Source: Nephromyces sp. MM_2019 (Eukaryota; Apicomplexa; Aconoidasida; Nephromycida). From it: 64,000 nucleotides of DNA. Shown here one piece after another: positions 24,519 to 35,361 of the stretch; the stretch's first letter is position 1; each line of letters begins with the position of its first letter. Under the pieces are notes generated by a model. That model was not told the DNA's origin and made no database searches. It saw only the letters and a list, made by a program, of their open reading frames with translations. The position numbers and the translations under genes are program-made. The stretch is from positions 1 to 64,000 of the forward strand of contig JADHZB010001136.1 in the NCBI GenBank assembly GCA_015657535.1, given 5' to 3'.

Positions 24519-24775
24519 GCATCTTCAAGCAAACTCGATCAATGAGAAAGTTTTAATGCTTCAGCAGGGGAGGCAGTACCGCATCTTCAGGTAAACTAGA
24601 TCAACACCCTGCGTGATAAATGAGAAAATTTCAACGCATCAGTGGGGCAGGCAGTACCACATCTTCAAGAAACCTCCATCAATGAGAAAGTTCCAATATT
24701 TCAGCGTGGTAGGCAGTACCGCATCTTGAAGTAAACTCGGTCAATGAGAAAGTTCAAATACTTTGGTGTAGCAGC
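24519..24775. repeat. Four-copy 62-78 bp tandem repeat abutting an exon
   Basis: Units starting with (G/A)CATCTTCA begin at 24519, 24581, 24659 and 24721, spaced 62, 78 and 62 bp; the second has a 15-16 bp insertion. Each unit contains a form of TCAATGAGAAAGTT and GGCAGTACC. The last unit runs up to the putative donor of the minus-strand exon 24950-24762. Confidence 0.82.
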
Positions 24776-24950
24776 TCTGCGAATAGCATTTAACGCTTGC
24801 CGAGATACGACGGCGGAATTCGTACACAAATCCTGAAGACGGCCGTAGTCGGAACCGCTGAGCGTTTGAATGGTTGACCAAGCCCTCTGGCGTACTCCGG
24901 AACTGGAGTCGGCCACTGCATCGAGTCTCAAACGTGAAAGCCGAATTCCA
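24762..24950 (-). CDS. Orphan exon, HEAT-like helical segment, gene unknown
   Basis: An internal exon-like frame of 189 nt, phase 2 in and phase 2 out, with acceptor GCTAG and donor AA|GTATTT. It is clearly richer in G and C than its surroundings and reads as alternating amphipathic helices (RLDAVADSSSGVRQRAW, then LQDLCTNSAVVSRQALNAI), in the manner of HEAT or ARM repeats. No partner exon was found on either side and no family is recognised. Both flanks are tandem repeats, so it may be an internal exon of a long gene, or a fragment carried by duplication. Confidence 0.4.
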
Positions 24951-25085
24951 CTAGCTTTTCATTCATTGAGAAATGATTTACTCTAGCAAGGTATCAAAAT
25001 TACTATAAGAGTAGAATTTCACTAGCTTTTCATTCGTTGAGTAATGATTTACTTTAGCAAAGGATCCAATATCCTTAAATGTTGT
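24943..25085. repeat. Two-copy 71-bp direct repeat
   Basis: GAATT(C/T)CACTAGCTTTTCATTC occurs at 24943 and 25014. The copies share about 50 bp of similar sequence, including the CTAG that would serve as splice acceptor for the adjacent minus-strand exon, so the acceptor region is duplicated. Confidence 0.75.
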
Positions 25086-25399
25086 TAGCATGTGGTAAAT
25101 AGTGAAGGTGGGAAGTAAATTCTCATCTGCTGACCGGCGGGAAGTCTGGCCGATGCACTATGGCACCTCCCCCATAACATTTATTGTGCACTTCCACGAA
25201 ATTAACACGTACCCCCTAGCATCTCTCCTACAAATCAAAAACCAACCTCAGCAATTGTAATATTTAACGGTGATAACCCAACACAGGCAGAAAGATAGCA
25301 ACTCAACACACACACAAACAGAAAGACGGTAGCCCACCACAGCATGTGAACCCTTACGGGAATCATTGTCCCACATGGTATTTACCAGCCTTTCCAGTA

Positions 25400-25510
25400 C
25401 GTTAAATCACCGGCTTAAATGTAAAATCACAGATTCAGTATATGAAACCATGAGGCTAACATGTGAAATTACGGGTTTAGTATGTGGAATCACGGTTCTG
25501 GTATGAAAAA
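25400..25510. repeat. Degenerate ~22-bp tandem repeat
   Basis: About five imperfect units with the pattern GTATGTGAAATCAC followed by GGxTT(A/C), for example around 25404, 25426, 25448, 25466 and 25486. Copies differ at several positions. Confidence 0.6.
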
Positions 25511-25994
25511 CAACCGGCTAGCCATCAAAGCTAGCACTGTGCAGCGTAAAGGCGCTGCTCTTGCGGACTCAAAGCAAAACTTCCGGGACATTATATTAAT
25601 AAAAGTAGATATGTCTCTCTCACGCGGTTTACCGTTGCCTGGATCAAAAGAGGATAAAAGTACTGGCATGCTTTAGCAGCAAACTACAGCGTGCGCACCT
25701 TTTTCACCCTCTAGATTGTGCCATCCATAATTTATCCTTCAGAATTTTTTTTTCATGAATATAAGCCTCGTTGCAGTACCGTTACAGGTACGGCACTTTT
25801 CTGTAGTTAAACTGGGAAGAAGCGTTGTAACTTGATCATTGCCAGAATGTACCGCTCAAGCTTTACATCTTACATGAGCGTTGTAACCTATTCCCGCGGA
25901 ATTTCTACTACGTGCACCATCAATGCTGGCCTGCTTGGAAGCTTTCAAGCACATGTAGATACTACCGTAGACTGCATCAGCGGATAAAGAATAA

Positions 25995-26100
25995 GCCTTT
26001 TACACCATTGCTGAACGACTGTGAAGTAACACGCAATAACTATCTTAATACAAAGAACAGGCTTTTCACACCATTGCTGAGCAACACGCCGTAACCATCT
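25995..26100. repeat. Two-copy 66-bp direct repeat
   Basis: GCCTTTTACACCATTGCTGA at 25995 recurs with changes at 26061, followed in both copies by ACACGC and a variant of TAACxATCTT. Confidence 0.7.
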
Positions 26101-27154
26101 TCACTAAAAAAGCTTCCTAGTCCAAATCTAGCGATGGGATTTTTTAAGTCCTAAGCTGGTGGTAAATCCATATAATAGCTTCTCAAGGAATCAATTTTTG
26201 GGCAAGGATTCTCAGTATATATATACTCCCGTAGCAAAGCTTTACTTTTGAAAAGTGTGCTCAAAGGGGGTAGCGAGCATCTGGAATGTTCAAATATTAT
26301 TTTTAGCAAGGGGAAGACCTTTTGTATTCCTCGAAAAATGCTATTATCCAATCTTATAAATTGGATACAAACTTAGGCTCCAAACAAATTCAAGCGCAGA
26401 AGCAAAAGATACCGAAATAGCGCAGGCACGATCCCACCTACAGGAAAAGTTTTTTTGGGAATTCTAATTCCAAATAATATAGCTAAGGAGGGCTTTCCTT
26501 GATTTTTTAAAGCCTTTATTACAGGATGGCGCAGCTTTATGCCACAAGCGCGCTTCATAGGCGAACAATACCAATCACATTGGCGATATTTTCACTGGAT
26601 ATTTGAAGGGTTTATTTTTTGTATCTTTTTCCTTTAAAAATATCACAACGAATATATATCTGGTAAAAAATGCATTTCTATTATAATTTTCTGACGCGCG
26701 GCACAGGTTTAAACATATTAACCAGGACCACAATAAAATACCAAGTTTAGCAAAAGGAGGTAATTAAGTACATCGTAGAAGTTTCAAGACCGTAAAAGAA
26801 GCAGCAGATACAAGCAAGAAGTACATAGTTAACATCATTTTCTTAGGCTGTATCGCCACCATTGACCGAGAATGGCCGTGACTTTATATTACCGTAGTAA
26901 TCAAAGCGAATCTTGAAAATATACTACGCTAAGTACCTCATACAAAATATTTCCCGTTGCCCTTGAAACCGCACGGAGTCTGCGACTAGCCGCACAAGGC
27001 AGGAAGAAGGAAAAAAATTATGAACGTGGACTAGGCGGTATGACTAATGGTATCAGGTGGATGAGTGTATATGTGCGCATAATGCTAATTTAGCCCTTTA
27101 TGGATGGTATAAAAGCTCTACCTCAAGCATTATTATACAAAGCAAACTGGTAAA

Positions 27155-30100
27155 TCAGTTGTCTAGCTTATATGATGGCAAGTAGTCCCATATTATCATC
27201 GCTCCATCCTCAGAAGCTGAATAAACTTCCAATCTTGAGGGATTCCAAAGCGTACATCGTATGAGATCAGAGTGACCTCCATACAGATGGCTGATTCTTT
27301 TTCCGGTGAAAATATCAAAGATTCCAATGCTATCACCCAAACTGTGGCATAAAAAACGAGAATCCTGTGATATATCGAACTGAGCGAGATTGCCAATGGT
27401 GCTTAATCCATAAGTAACTGGACATCGGTGCCCACTCTTTGAGTTCCAGAGTAAAATCTGATTGTCAGAGCCTGGCAAGAAATGCACAGTAAAATAGTAA
27501 AGATTCCTTCAGAGAGGAAGCAGCAGTACGCAGAAACACTATTCGTAGAAGCACGCTACGTATAGAATATGCAAAACATGAAGAGAACAAAAGTATTTAA
27601 CTCAGCCATAAAACAAGCCATAAAGGAAGGAAAAAAGAACTACTCTCTCAAAACGGCCGTAGTAAAATGGCTTCAAATGGATTCCTCCTATAATTCAGAA
27701 AAGAGAGTTTTCACTGAATACTCTCTATTTTATTCCTATTAACTCTTCTAGAGAAGAGAATCTCTACTAAACACACTCTCTCTCTCTGTCTTCTATTCCT
27801 AGTAACTCTTTTTCCTGCTAATAAAACTGGATTTGAATAATTTTTCATATAAGGATGTATACTTTATTTATACTTGAAACGAGAAAAACTTCTATTTTCT
27901 TCATCAATTCTTGAGGAAGAAGATAAAATAATCAAATTCCTTTCAAAGTAATAAAATTAATATCCAAAATAAAATGATGAGCTCCACTTCGCCTTCAGTG
28001 GTAAAAATTGCTGTCGTAACAACTAGAAATTTTACACATCATTAGCCCTACGCGACAAAGATATACCAAAGGTTTCCTTAATAAATTTGAGTATTCAATG
28101 AAGCAGTCGATCAAACAACACATACTCAAGAAGTACTACATAGATATGCACGAAAATACAAAAAAAAACGAAAGGGAGACGGCCCGCACCTGATGATATG
28201 ATGTACCTCCCGTCTGGTGTATACTTCATAGACATAACTGTGCCATAATGTGCGCAGGGAACATAGGAGGTCGAAATCCCTGTAAAATAATTGGTTAGAA
28301 AAGAGTCCTGATCAGCCGAAACTCTTACTGATTAATAGGTATGCAGGCAGAAGTGCGTGTGTGTGCAATCTTTATACTCTTTGGAAAAGCAAATAAAGTC
28401 GCACACACCAATAATAAGGTAGCAGTGCGTGTGTGTGCAATCTCTATATGCTTGCAAAAAAGCAGAAAATGACGAAGATTGAGATTTTTCATACAAAGAG
28501 CAGGAAAGTCATCGAGAAAACTCTAATAAACAGCAGAGCATTGCTAATAAATCATACGCAAGAATTTTGCAGTTAAATCGTATGGATTAGTGAATCATCT
28601 ACACAATCAGCAAGTAGCGTTTTTATCATACTTTTTTTGCGTGTGCACCAGCAAGAAAACCCTCTATATTAAAGATGGGATATATTTCCTCGTGGAAAGA
28701 TAGTAAATAAAAAAAGAAAAATGCAAGGCCATTTCAAATTCTTTTCAAGAACTCTGATCTATACTCTATTTGGCTATTTCAAATAGCTTAGAATGATGAT
28801 AAATGCTTGCATAATTTTTTTGGAAAAAACGCAAGAAACTTTCAAAATTAAATGCATTTTCAAGGGCGAAAAATGAAATAGATGGTGTTGGGCAATTGAA
28901 TTTTCCTTCATAGGGCTCCTCAAAATATAAACAACTGAAGACCCTAAACAGTTTAGAACACTAAAAAAATTCCATTGCTCCAAATTAAACCTCTTTTTTC
29001 AGATATTTTTTGAAGAAAAAGTGAAATATTGAAAAAGCAAAAACACACACAGTGACATACGCCAATAGATATAAAGATACACACAAACACAAAGATACAC
29101 ACATATACACACACCCTTACACGTTTACACACACACACCCTTACACGTTTACACACACACACCCTTACACGTTTACACACACACACCCTCACACTTTTAC
29201 ACACACATTAGCAAACATACACAAGATTCTGCCTTGAGTTCTCGCTACAGATTAGTATTCAAAAATACTTTGTGGGTAGTTACTAAAAACACAGATAACG
29301 TTAAAGCTGATATATAGTATGGAGTTTGAAGAATTAACGGCTGATCTTACACACACATACGATCGTAGAAAAATAAAGAGTAAGATTCACTAATGAGATA
29401 CTCTCCCTTTAGAAAAAGTCAAAACAAAATTCTCTTTGAACAAGAAGCTTGCGAAAATCCCACTTGGCTCTTGCTAGAATTCACGGAAAAGCTAGTACCA
29501 GACAAATCGTGCAGTAGCTCATCTCGAGTTACAGAGGATACTCTGGATGAGGAAGTAGAATGACGTTCAGAGCTCTTCTTTTTGGGTTGCGGAGAAAGCA
29601 AAGGGCCAGGCTTTTGTATATTTTTTTCATCTTTTCTTTGATTCTTGAAGAAAATTGAGTTTAACAGTGTTTTATATCTTTGAAAAAAGTATAGAAGCCT
29701 CAGGCATGAAACACAGCAAGTGGACATAGGAAAGGCACAGATCAGGAAATGCTCTTATCATCTTAAGGTATAAGCTTAAGACTCAAGAAAATGCTATTGG
29801 TTGCAAAAGTTTCTAAACCAAGACAAAAATGCGGGATATAAACTCTCGTATGGCACAAATAATAGCAAACTCAAGAGAACGCTCGAAAAAAATTAACTCA
29901 AGAAATCAAAAATCAGTAATTAGAAGCAATGATGTCGTTCGAGTGGAAAAATATCTAATTTGGGGGAAAATTTGTGAAATTAGATGGAAGAAGAAGGAAA
30001 TTAGAGGAAAAAAACAAGCAAATCAGAGCAAAATTTCCATAAAAAAACCTTTAAAAATCTTATTTACACACATGAAAAACACGCAAAACTAGCGATTTCT

Positions 30101-33100
30101 CAGTTCAGATCCCGTATTACCGCAAAATTCACCTGTCCCTTATTAAGCGAAGATTTCCTTCGCTTTATTGCCTGCGTCAAGTTTTTAAGTTCATTTTTTA
30201 GTTTTAAAGAAGGATCTCGAATAAAATTCCACATTTCTTCCTCATCTTTGAAATCCCTAGGGACTGGCATGGGTTTTTGTGTGTTTATAAAATATGAAGG
30301 GGAAGCATGGGAGTCCATCTTCACATTATCATTGGCGTAACCAGCAGCGCTGATTTCAGCTTCTATGCTATCAGCCAAAATAGTCTCATTCATAGTCCAA
30401 GCATAGCTACCGTGGAAAGCCTTATGATAACCAAATGATACAGCGTTTATACTTTCTGTATTTTCAAAGAAATTCACACAAGTTGGCTGATGAATTACAC
30501 ACACAATGCTTTCTTCAAAATTCTACATTCGTTTAGCAAGCAAAGTCTGAAAAGATTTGCGTGTTTTATTAAAAATTGATGCTCGGCTTGGTTTATGCCT
30601 CTAAAACTTTGAATCCTCCAAATTTAGAGGAGGATTTTCCCTAAAATTGAGGTGTATGGAGCAAATAAACTCTTAAAAAGAAAAATTCAGAGAAAACATC
30701 AAATAACCCCTAATCCTGTTAAAAGCAAATAGCGAGAATATGAAGATGAGACTCATCAAACTTATTTTAAAGCAGCATATCATTGCGAATAACAAAGGTA
30801 TTCTTCCCTTCTATGCTACTCGCTTTCATGCATAATAGTGCGAATTCAACTAGCGACTTCTCTTCAGTTTCAAGTATAGAACCCCCACTATGTTTAAGAC
30901 TTGATGGTATTGTTAACCTTGATTTGGTGATTTTTCATGTGGTAGTAATATAATAAAATCTTCAAAGTGCAATAAACTCGTCGTTCTCGCAGATACAGCA
31001 CACACACTATGATGATTACATGGCTATACCAGCACTAAGGTAAACTAGCAAATTCAAAAAATCCCTGTACAAGCATCATCGCAGTAAATTCAAAAGGTAA
31101 AAAATCTTCGTCAGCACACTCTACACAAAGAACTTGCCAGCAGCACGAAAAAATCGAAAAAACTCGCCTCCAAACGAGATATCCTCACATCTTTGATCGC
31201 AAAACGATAGAGCAGCATTCCCACGTCTGGTATCCCATATTCTTATGGTTCTGGAAGAAGAAGTTATATGCTACACGTGCGATTTGTCGAGAAAAACGCG
31301 AAAAAAAGGCGAAATAGATAGAAACACATCAAAAAAGACGGCATTTATTAAGCATACTTTGCAGATTCTAGGCTATAATTAGAAGAAACTTCTATATGCA
31401 TTGTGCTTGGCTTAAAGATCAAAAATCATTAAAGTAATTGATAATAAGATGAAAAAAAGCGAGAAAAAAATAATTTAAATAGCTTGACTTGTCTGAAGAA
31501 GCTGAGGCAAGTGTGTGTGGAGAATTTGGTTTCCAAGAAACTGCTGTAACACGACCTGCATTAAAAGGTGCTAAAAGCATTGAATTTTCAAAGTTTTCAT
31601 ATTAAGAAAAAGATGATAATCATGGAATATTCCCGTCACTTCACAGGAGGCTGATAGACTCAAATATTACATAAATAGAAAGACAAAAAATATTCCAATC
31701 TTCAGAGTGAGAAAAAAATACTGCAGAACATCAGATATCGCAGCAACAATAAAAGTATTCCAAACGCTATGCACATGTCTCTTCCTCAAATCATGCATTA
31801 TCCGGGAAAAAACACCCCCATGTATCAAGATAGAGACTGGTATCTACAGCGTGGAAAGAAGACAGTTGAAGCAAAGAAAGCTCTTGAAAAACGGAAGATG
31901 ACGATGTTTCGTAGTAAAAAAAAGTTTTTGATTCGCAAAAACATGCAAAAAAAAGAGCAAATGACAGCAAAATGAGAGCTTTTTCTGCAGTACAAAAGGG
32001 TATAAAGGAGCAACTCAGGGCAATTCTAGAATCATACATACAAAAGCAGGGAATCGCAAATAAAAGGAGAGCTTTTTCTGCCTAATAATGGCAAAGCAGG
32101 CAGACACTTTAAATATCCTGCATCAAAATATTCTTAAATTATAAATACACACAGACACATATACATCAATATTCACGGCTTAAACTGTTTTTGCTTTTTG
32201 CTTATACCATTATGCTTCATTAGGGTCTGGTGAGGACTACAAATTCTCAAATCGCAGATCCTCACAGTTCCATCATCTAGCCCACACACAAAACAAGTGG
32301 AGGAGGTGTAATTGCAAAAATCCAGAGAGTTGACGGATTTATTCATTTCGATATTGGTCAACCTTCTGCACACGTCACTTAGCCAAACCTAAATGGAAAG
32401 ATTGCGAGCTCAATCGGCAAGAAAAGGAGTAGTAGCAAAGACTGCTAAAAGAGAGCTAGAAACTAGCTAATAATGAGTAATATAGATCTTCAGTACTCAT
32501 CATCGTTGAATTTGCAATTTTAAAGGGATTTCATCATTCCACCGATACTAGCAGTTGCCAAGCAACTTCTTTCTTTGAGCCGAAGATGTTCGGTCCTGGT
32601 AGCTAAGCACTCCATCTACAATCAGCTTGTTAAAATCACCTTTTTACCGACAAGTAACAACTTTTAGTGCATATTCTATGTTTAGAGCGTTTAAATTAGA
32701 GAATTTACTCATTTTCAGTCATTTTCCTAACAAAATGACGGAAAGCAGCTAAAAAATCAATCAAAAAAAAGATTAATCTGCAAATTCATTTCAGTTTTAT
32801 CTATGAAAATATCAAACTAGAATTCTCAAAAGATATTGTGTAATGTTCAGGCTAAAAAATTGAGAAGAAACAATATATGGAAGAAATAAGGCAGAAAAAT
32901 CGGTTAAAAAACATCCAAGAAAAAAGTGCATATTTAAGGCGTTTTAGCCCCCAAAAAAGTGCATATTCAAGCAACACTAAATTCCCAAAATCTTCCAATC
33001 AAAATACAAATTATCACACAAATTTACCCAACTTCCAACAGGCAAAAAAAAGTAAAAATTCCGCAAAAAATCGGTATTTTTGCCAAAAAATCATGTTACC

Positions 33101-35361
33101 TCCACATTACTCGAACAATCATCACTCAAAAGGAATAGACCACGGCTTTTTGGGACCCACTTTAAGAATCTCATTCCTTTGGCACGGCACTTGTCGTTAC
33201 CAAATTCAAATTTTGGCCGGAGAACTCTTCTTATCTTCGGACCAAATTCTGTGGTTTCATCAGAAATCTCCGAAATCCAGTCTTTGTATGTGTGCTCCAC
33301 GTTGAACATGCAAGAAGCTGTTCTAACGCATCCTACCAGCAAGCGTGTGCTAGAAAACCAGAAATTAACAAAGAAAAAGGGGTTTTTGTAAGGATTTAAG
33401 ATAACTTCAACGCAGCAAACATAAGGGAAAGCAAGGGGTATTCTCATCATTTTGAAAGCATAGAAGATTAAAAAAGATGTTTTGAAAGTGAGTATATACC
33501 ATTCTGAAGAAAAAAAGCCCTATTTGAGGTTTTGCATGCTCTAAAAGTAAATATTGCTGCCTTTATAATAAAATCAAAGGCAAAATTTCTTTACCAAAGC
33601 AGTCAAAATAAAAAATTCAACGCCCTTGATATGAAAAATTGATGTTTTTAACCCTTAAGAATCTCAAGATGTCTCAATGTAGCAGCTTTTATCTGTTTCC
33701 TGCCGGTCGCAATGGATTTACTAGTTGGGTGAAAAAAAAGAAGATGTTTCGCCTGAAGATGTTGCAGCAGAGATCAAATAGTCTAATCAATTTCTGGGTG
33801 GAGTTACGTATCCTTCTGAATGGTTTTAAGGAGTACTACAGTAAGGCAAAACTTTCAACTTGGAAGTTCATGAAAAAATGGCTCATTTCAAAGCAGAAAC
33901 TTGATCCAAAGTTGTGCGTGTCTGTGTGTGCTACATACTCAGGCTGATGAAGTAGCGTAAAATATAATCCACGGGAAAGACTAGCCCCAATGAACACTTG
34001 AGGCTAGCGTGATTTTACAAAAAAATCTAGAGGACTCACCTGCTATCATCAATATCCAGGCATGAGATGGAAGACTGCATTAGAGGACCAAATTCACGGG
34101 TCTGGCTCTTCTTCATGCCCCTAACTTGCTCTAACTGTTTAGGAAAAGGTTGAAATTATTATACGATGCAACACATAATGGTGTAGCCTGCAATCAAGGA
34201 TACACGGGTAGCAGGTGCAGAGAAATTCCTCAAATACCATCTTCAGAGGTATAAATATAACAAGCTGATAAATTTAATATAATTTATACAAATTTTTGCT
34301 GAATTAAGTATTTTATTAATTCATAGCTTTTTCATAAAAAAAAAAGAATTATTTTTATGAAAATAAGCTCAGTGAGAAAAAGAGAGCAAACTTTGAAATG
34401 CTTCCGACGCGTCTGCCCACCAAATATTCCAAGCTTTTTATCCATGGCGCATCCCCATAGTGCAACATCAAAGTATAATTACTTTTCTCTAATGATGCTT
34501 TTTGTGGCAGTATGGAAGTTATTCACCCTAAATAAACTTAATGGGGGTACATGTCTACTTCGTAAATAGCAAAAACCGGCAATCTTCGCCCCAGCTGCAG
34601 AACCCCAAGCTTTTAACTACATTGCCTTGGGATAGAGGTAAACATGAAGATGTGTGCTAGCGCTTTTTCAGGCGTTGACCTGTTAAAAAGGATTTTTATA
34701 TATCAAAAAAGCATGCACAATGATACTAGTAAACACAAAGTAATAAAGATATCTTACTGAAGAAATTAGATGAAAAAAAAAATTCTTCAAAAGTGGAGGC
34801 AAAAATGTATGCATTTTGCTCCTTTTTTGAATTGTATAAGCGGCTTCCAGTGCTACTTACCTCGAGCGACCGAATGAGGGCTTGAGGATGAATGGATCCC
34901 CATAGCTTACAGTTGAGGACATTTTTGAATAGATTTCGTTCGAGATGACGTCCCGGATAGTAAGCTTGAAGTTGGGAGTTCTTCGTAGCTGAAAAAATGC
35001 CAGCATGGCGGCCTTTTGATTCTACGGGATGCTCAACTTTAAAATTTGATAGACCTTGTGGAAGAGAATTATAGGGATGATAGGATCCACAAGGTCCCAA
35101 AATCTGGACTATATTAGAATCCTCTCGGGATACAATTTTTCCATTAGGAAAGCGTTGTACGCCAGGTGCCGTAACAACCAAGGGGCCATGATGTACTCGA
35201 GTCTTTGACCCCTCATTCTTGGCTCTCCAGGCTTCCCCATATGAATCGGGTACTTGATCTAATTTATTTTTTGTAAATACTCTTCCTGCTAGAGTATCTT
35301 CAAAGGCAGGCATTGACACCGCATCAACTTGAATGAACTGTAATGCATGTAATGAGCCCAA
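27155..35361 (-). CDS. ERCC8: WD40 protein ERCC8/CSA (DDB1-CUL4 substrate receptor)
   Basis: Exons in transcript order: 35361-34861, 34134-34040, 33349-33100, 32388-32208, 31555-31489, 31250-31189, 28279-28190, 27471-27155 (stop TGA). Phases agree at every junction and the total is 1563 nt, 520 residues. CSA is the WD40 receptor of a CUL4-DDB1 ubiquitin ligase acting in transcription-coupled nucleotide excision repair. Matching blocks, in CSA order: SISCLDIDDS, GMRFLKWVPKSRGLF, VCGLDDGTVRICDLR, VTAVSWKPNSPHTLASASSD followed by KTIRIWDTRRGN, TPDGRYIISSGSDNQILLWN, and the end LIRCTLWNPSRLEVYSASED then AMIIWDYLPS. The N-terminal ~165 residues precede the WD propeller and are unlike animal CSA (about 396 residues in total), so the start is the first in-frame ATG and could be internal. 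Intron 28280-31188 is unusually long and contains another candidate gene. Confidence 0.86.
28352..28450. repeat. Two-copy 72-bp direct repeat, ERCC8 intron
   Basis: AGTGCGTGTGTGTGCAATCT occurs at 28352 and 28424, followed in both by a short T/A-rich segment. It lies inside the intron 28280-31188. Confidence 0.8.
29086..29217. repeat. 24-bp minisatellite with CA flanks, ERCC8 intron
   Basis: Units of CCCTTACACGTTTACACACA begin at 29114, 29138, 29162 and 29186 with a constant 24-bp period; the last has changed bases. CA-rich sequence extends on both sides. Frames through it on either strand give repetitive Val/Cys/Arg or His/Thr/Pro peptides and are not genes. Confidence 0.88.
29419..30522 (-). 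CDS. Candidate gene nested in ERCC8 intron, unknown function
   Basis: Exons 30522-30133 and 29643-29419 (stop TGA), junction phase 0 (CAG|GTGAAT, CTTCAAG|AAT); about 204 residues visible. I do not recognise the protein. It begins with a mixed segment (AVSFGYHKAFHGSYAW), continues with an acidic then basic helical part (FKDEEEMWNFIRDPSLKLK, QAIKRRKSS), and ends in a Ser-rich basic tail (SERHSTSSSRVSSVTRDELL). It cannot be part of ERCC8, because its phase 0 entry does not fit ERCC8 exon 6 (phase 1), which splices correctly to 28279. The 5' end is unsure: the acceptor at 30523 is weak, an in-frame ATG lies downstream, and an upstream exon may exist before 31188. No signal peptide or membrane span. 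Confidence 0.5.

Larger units (their letters stand above)
24951..27154. other. Repeat-containing stretch between orphan exon and ERCC8, no firm gene
   Basis: It holds the duplicated acceptor region, a degenerate ~22-bp tandem repeat at about 25400-25510 (GTATGTGAAATCACGG-like units), and a two-copy 66-bp direct repeat at 25995 and 26061 (CACCATTGCTGA core). Minus-strand open frames at 26151-26351 and 26373-26558 have no motif. No RNA gene seen. Confidence 0.5.

Noticed and set aside
28953..29237. Open frames on both strands through the CA/GT minisatellite
   Set aside because: They encode only short-period Val-Cys-Arg or His-Thr-Pro repeats produced by the 24-bp minisatellite inside the ERCC8 intron.
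31707..32039. Overlapping frames on both strands
   Set aside because: They lie in the ERCC8 intron 31556-32207 and have simple A-rich composition without motif.
32877..33305. 142-codon plus-strand frame
   Set aside because: It overlaps in antisense the ERCC8 exon 33349-33100; the rest is A-rich intron.
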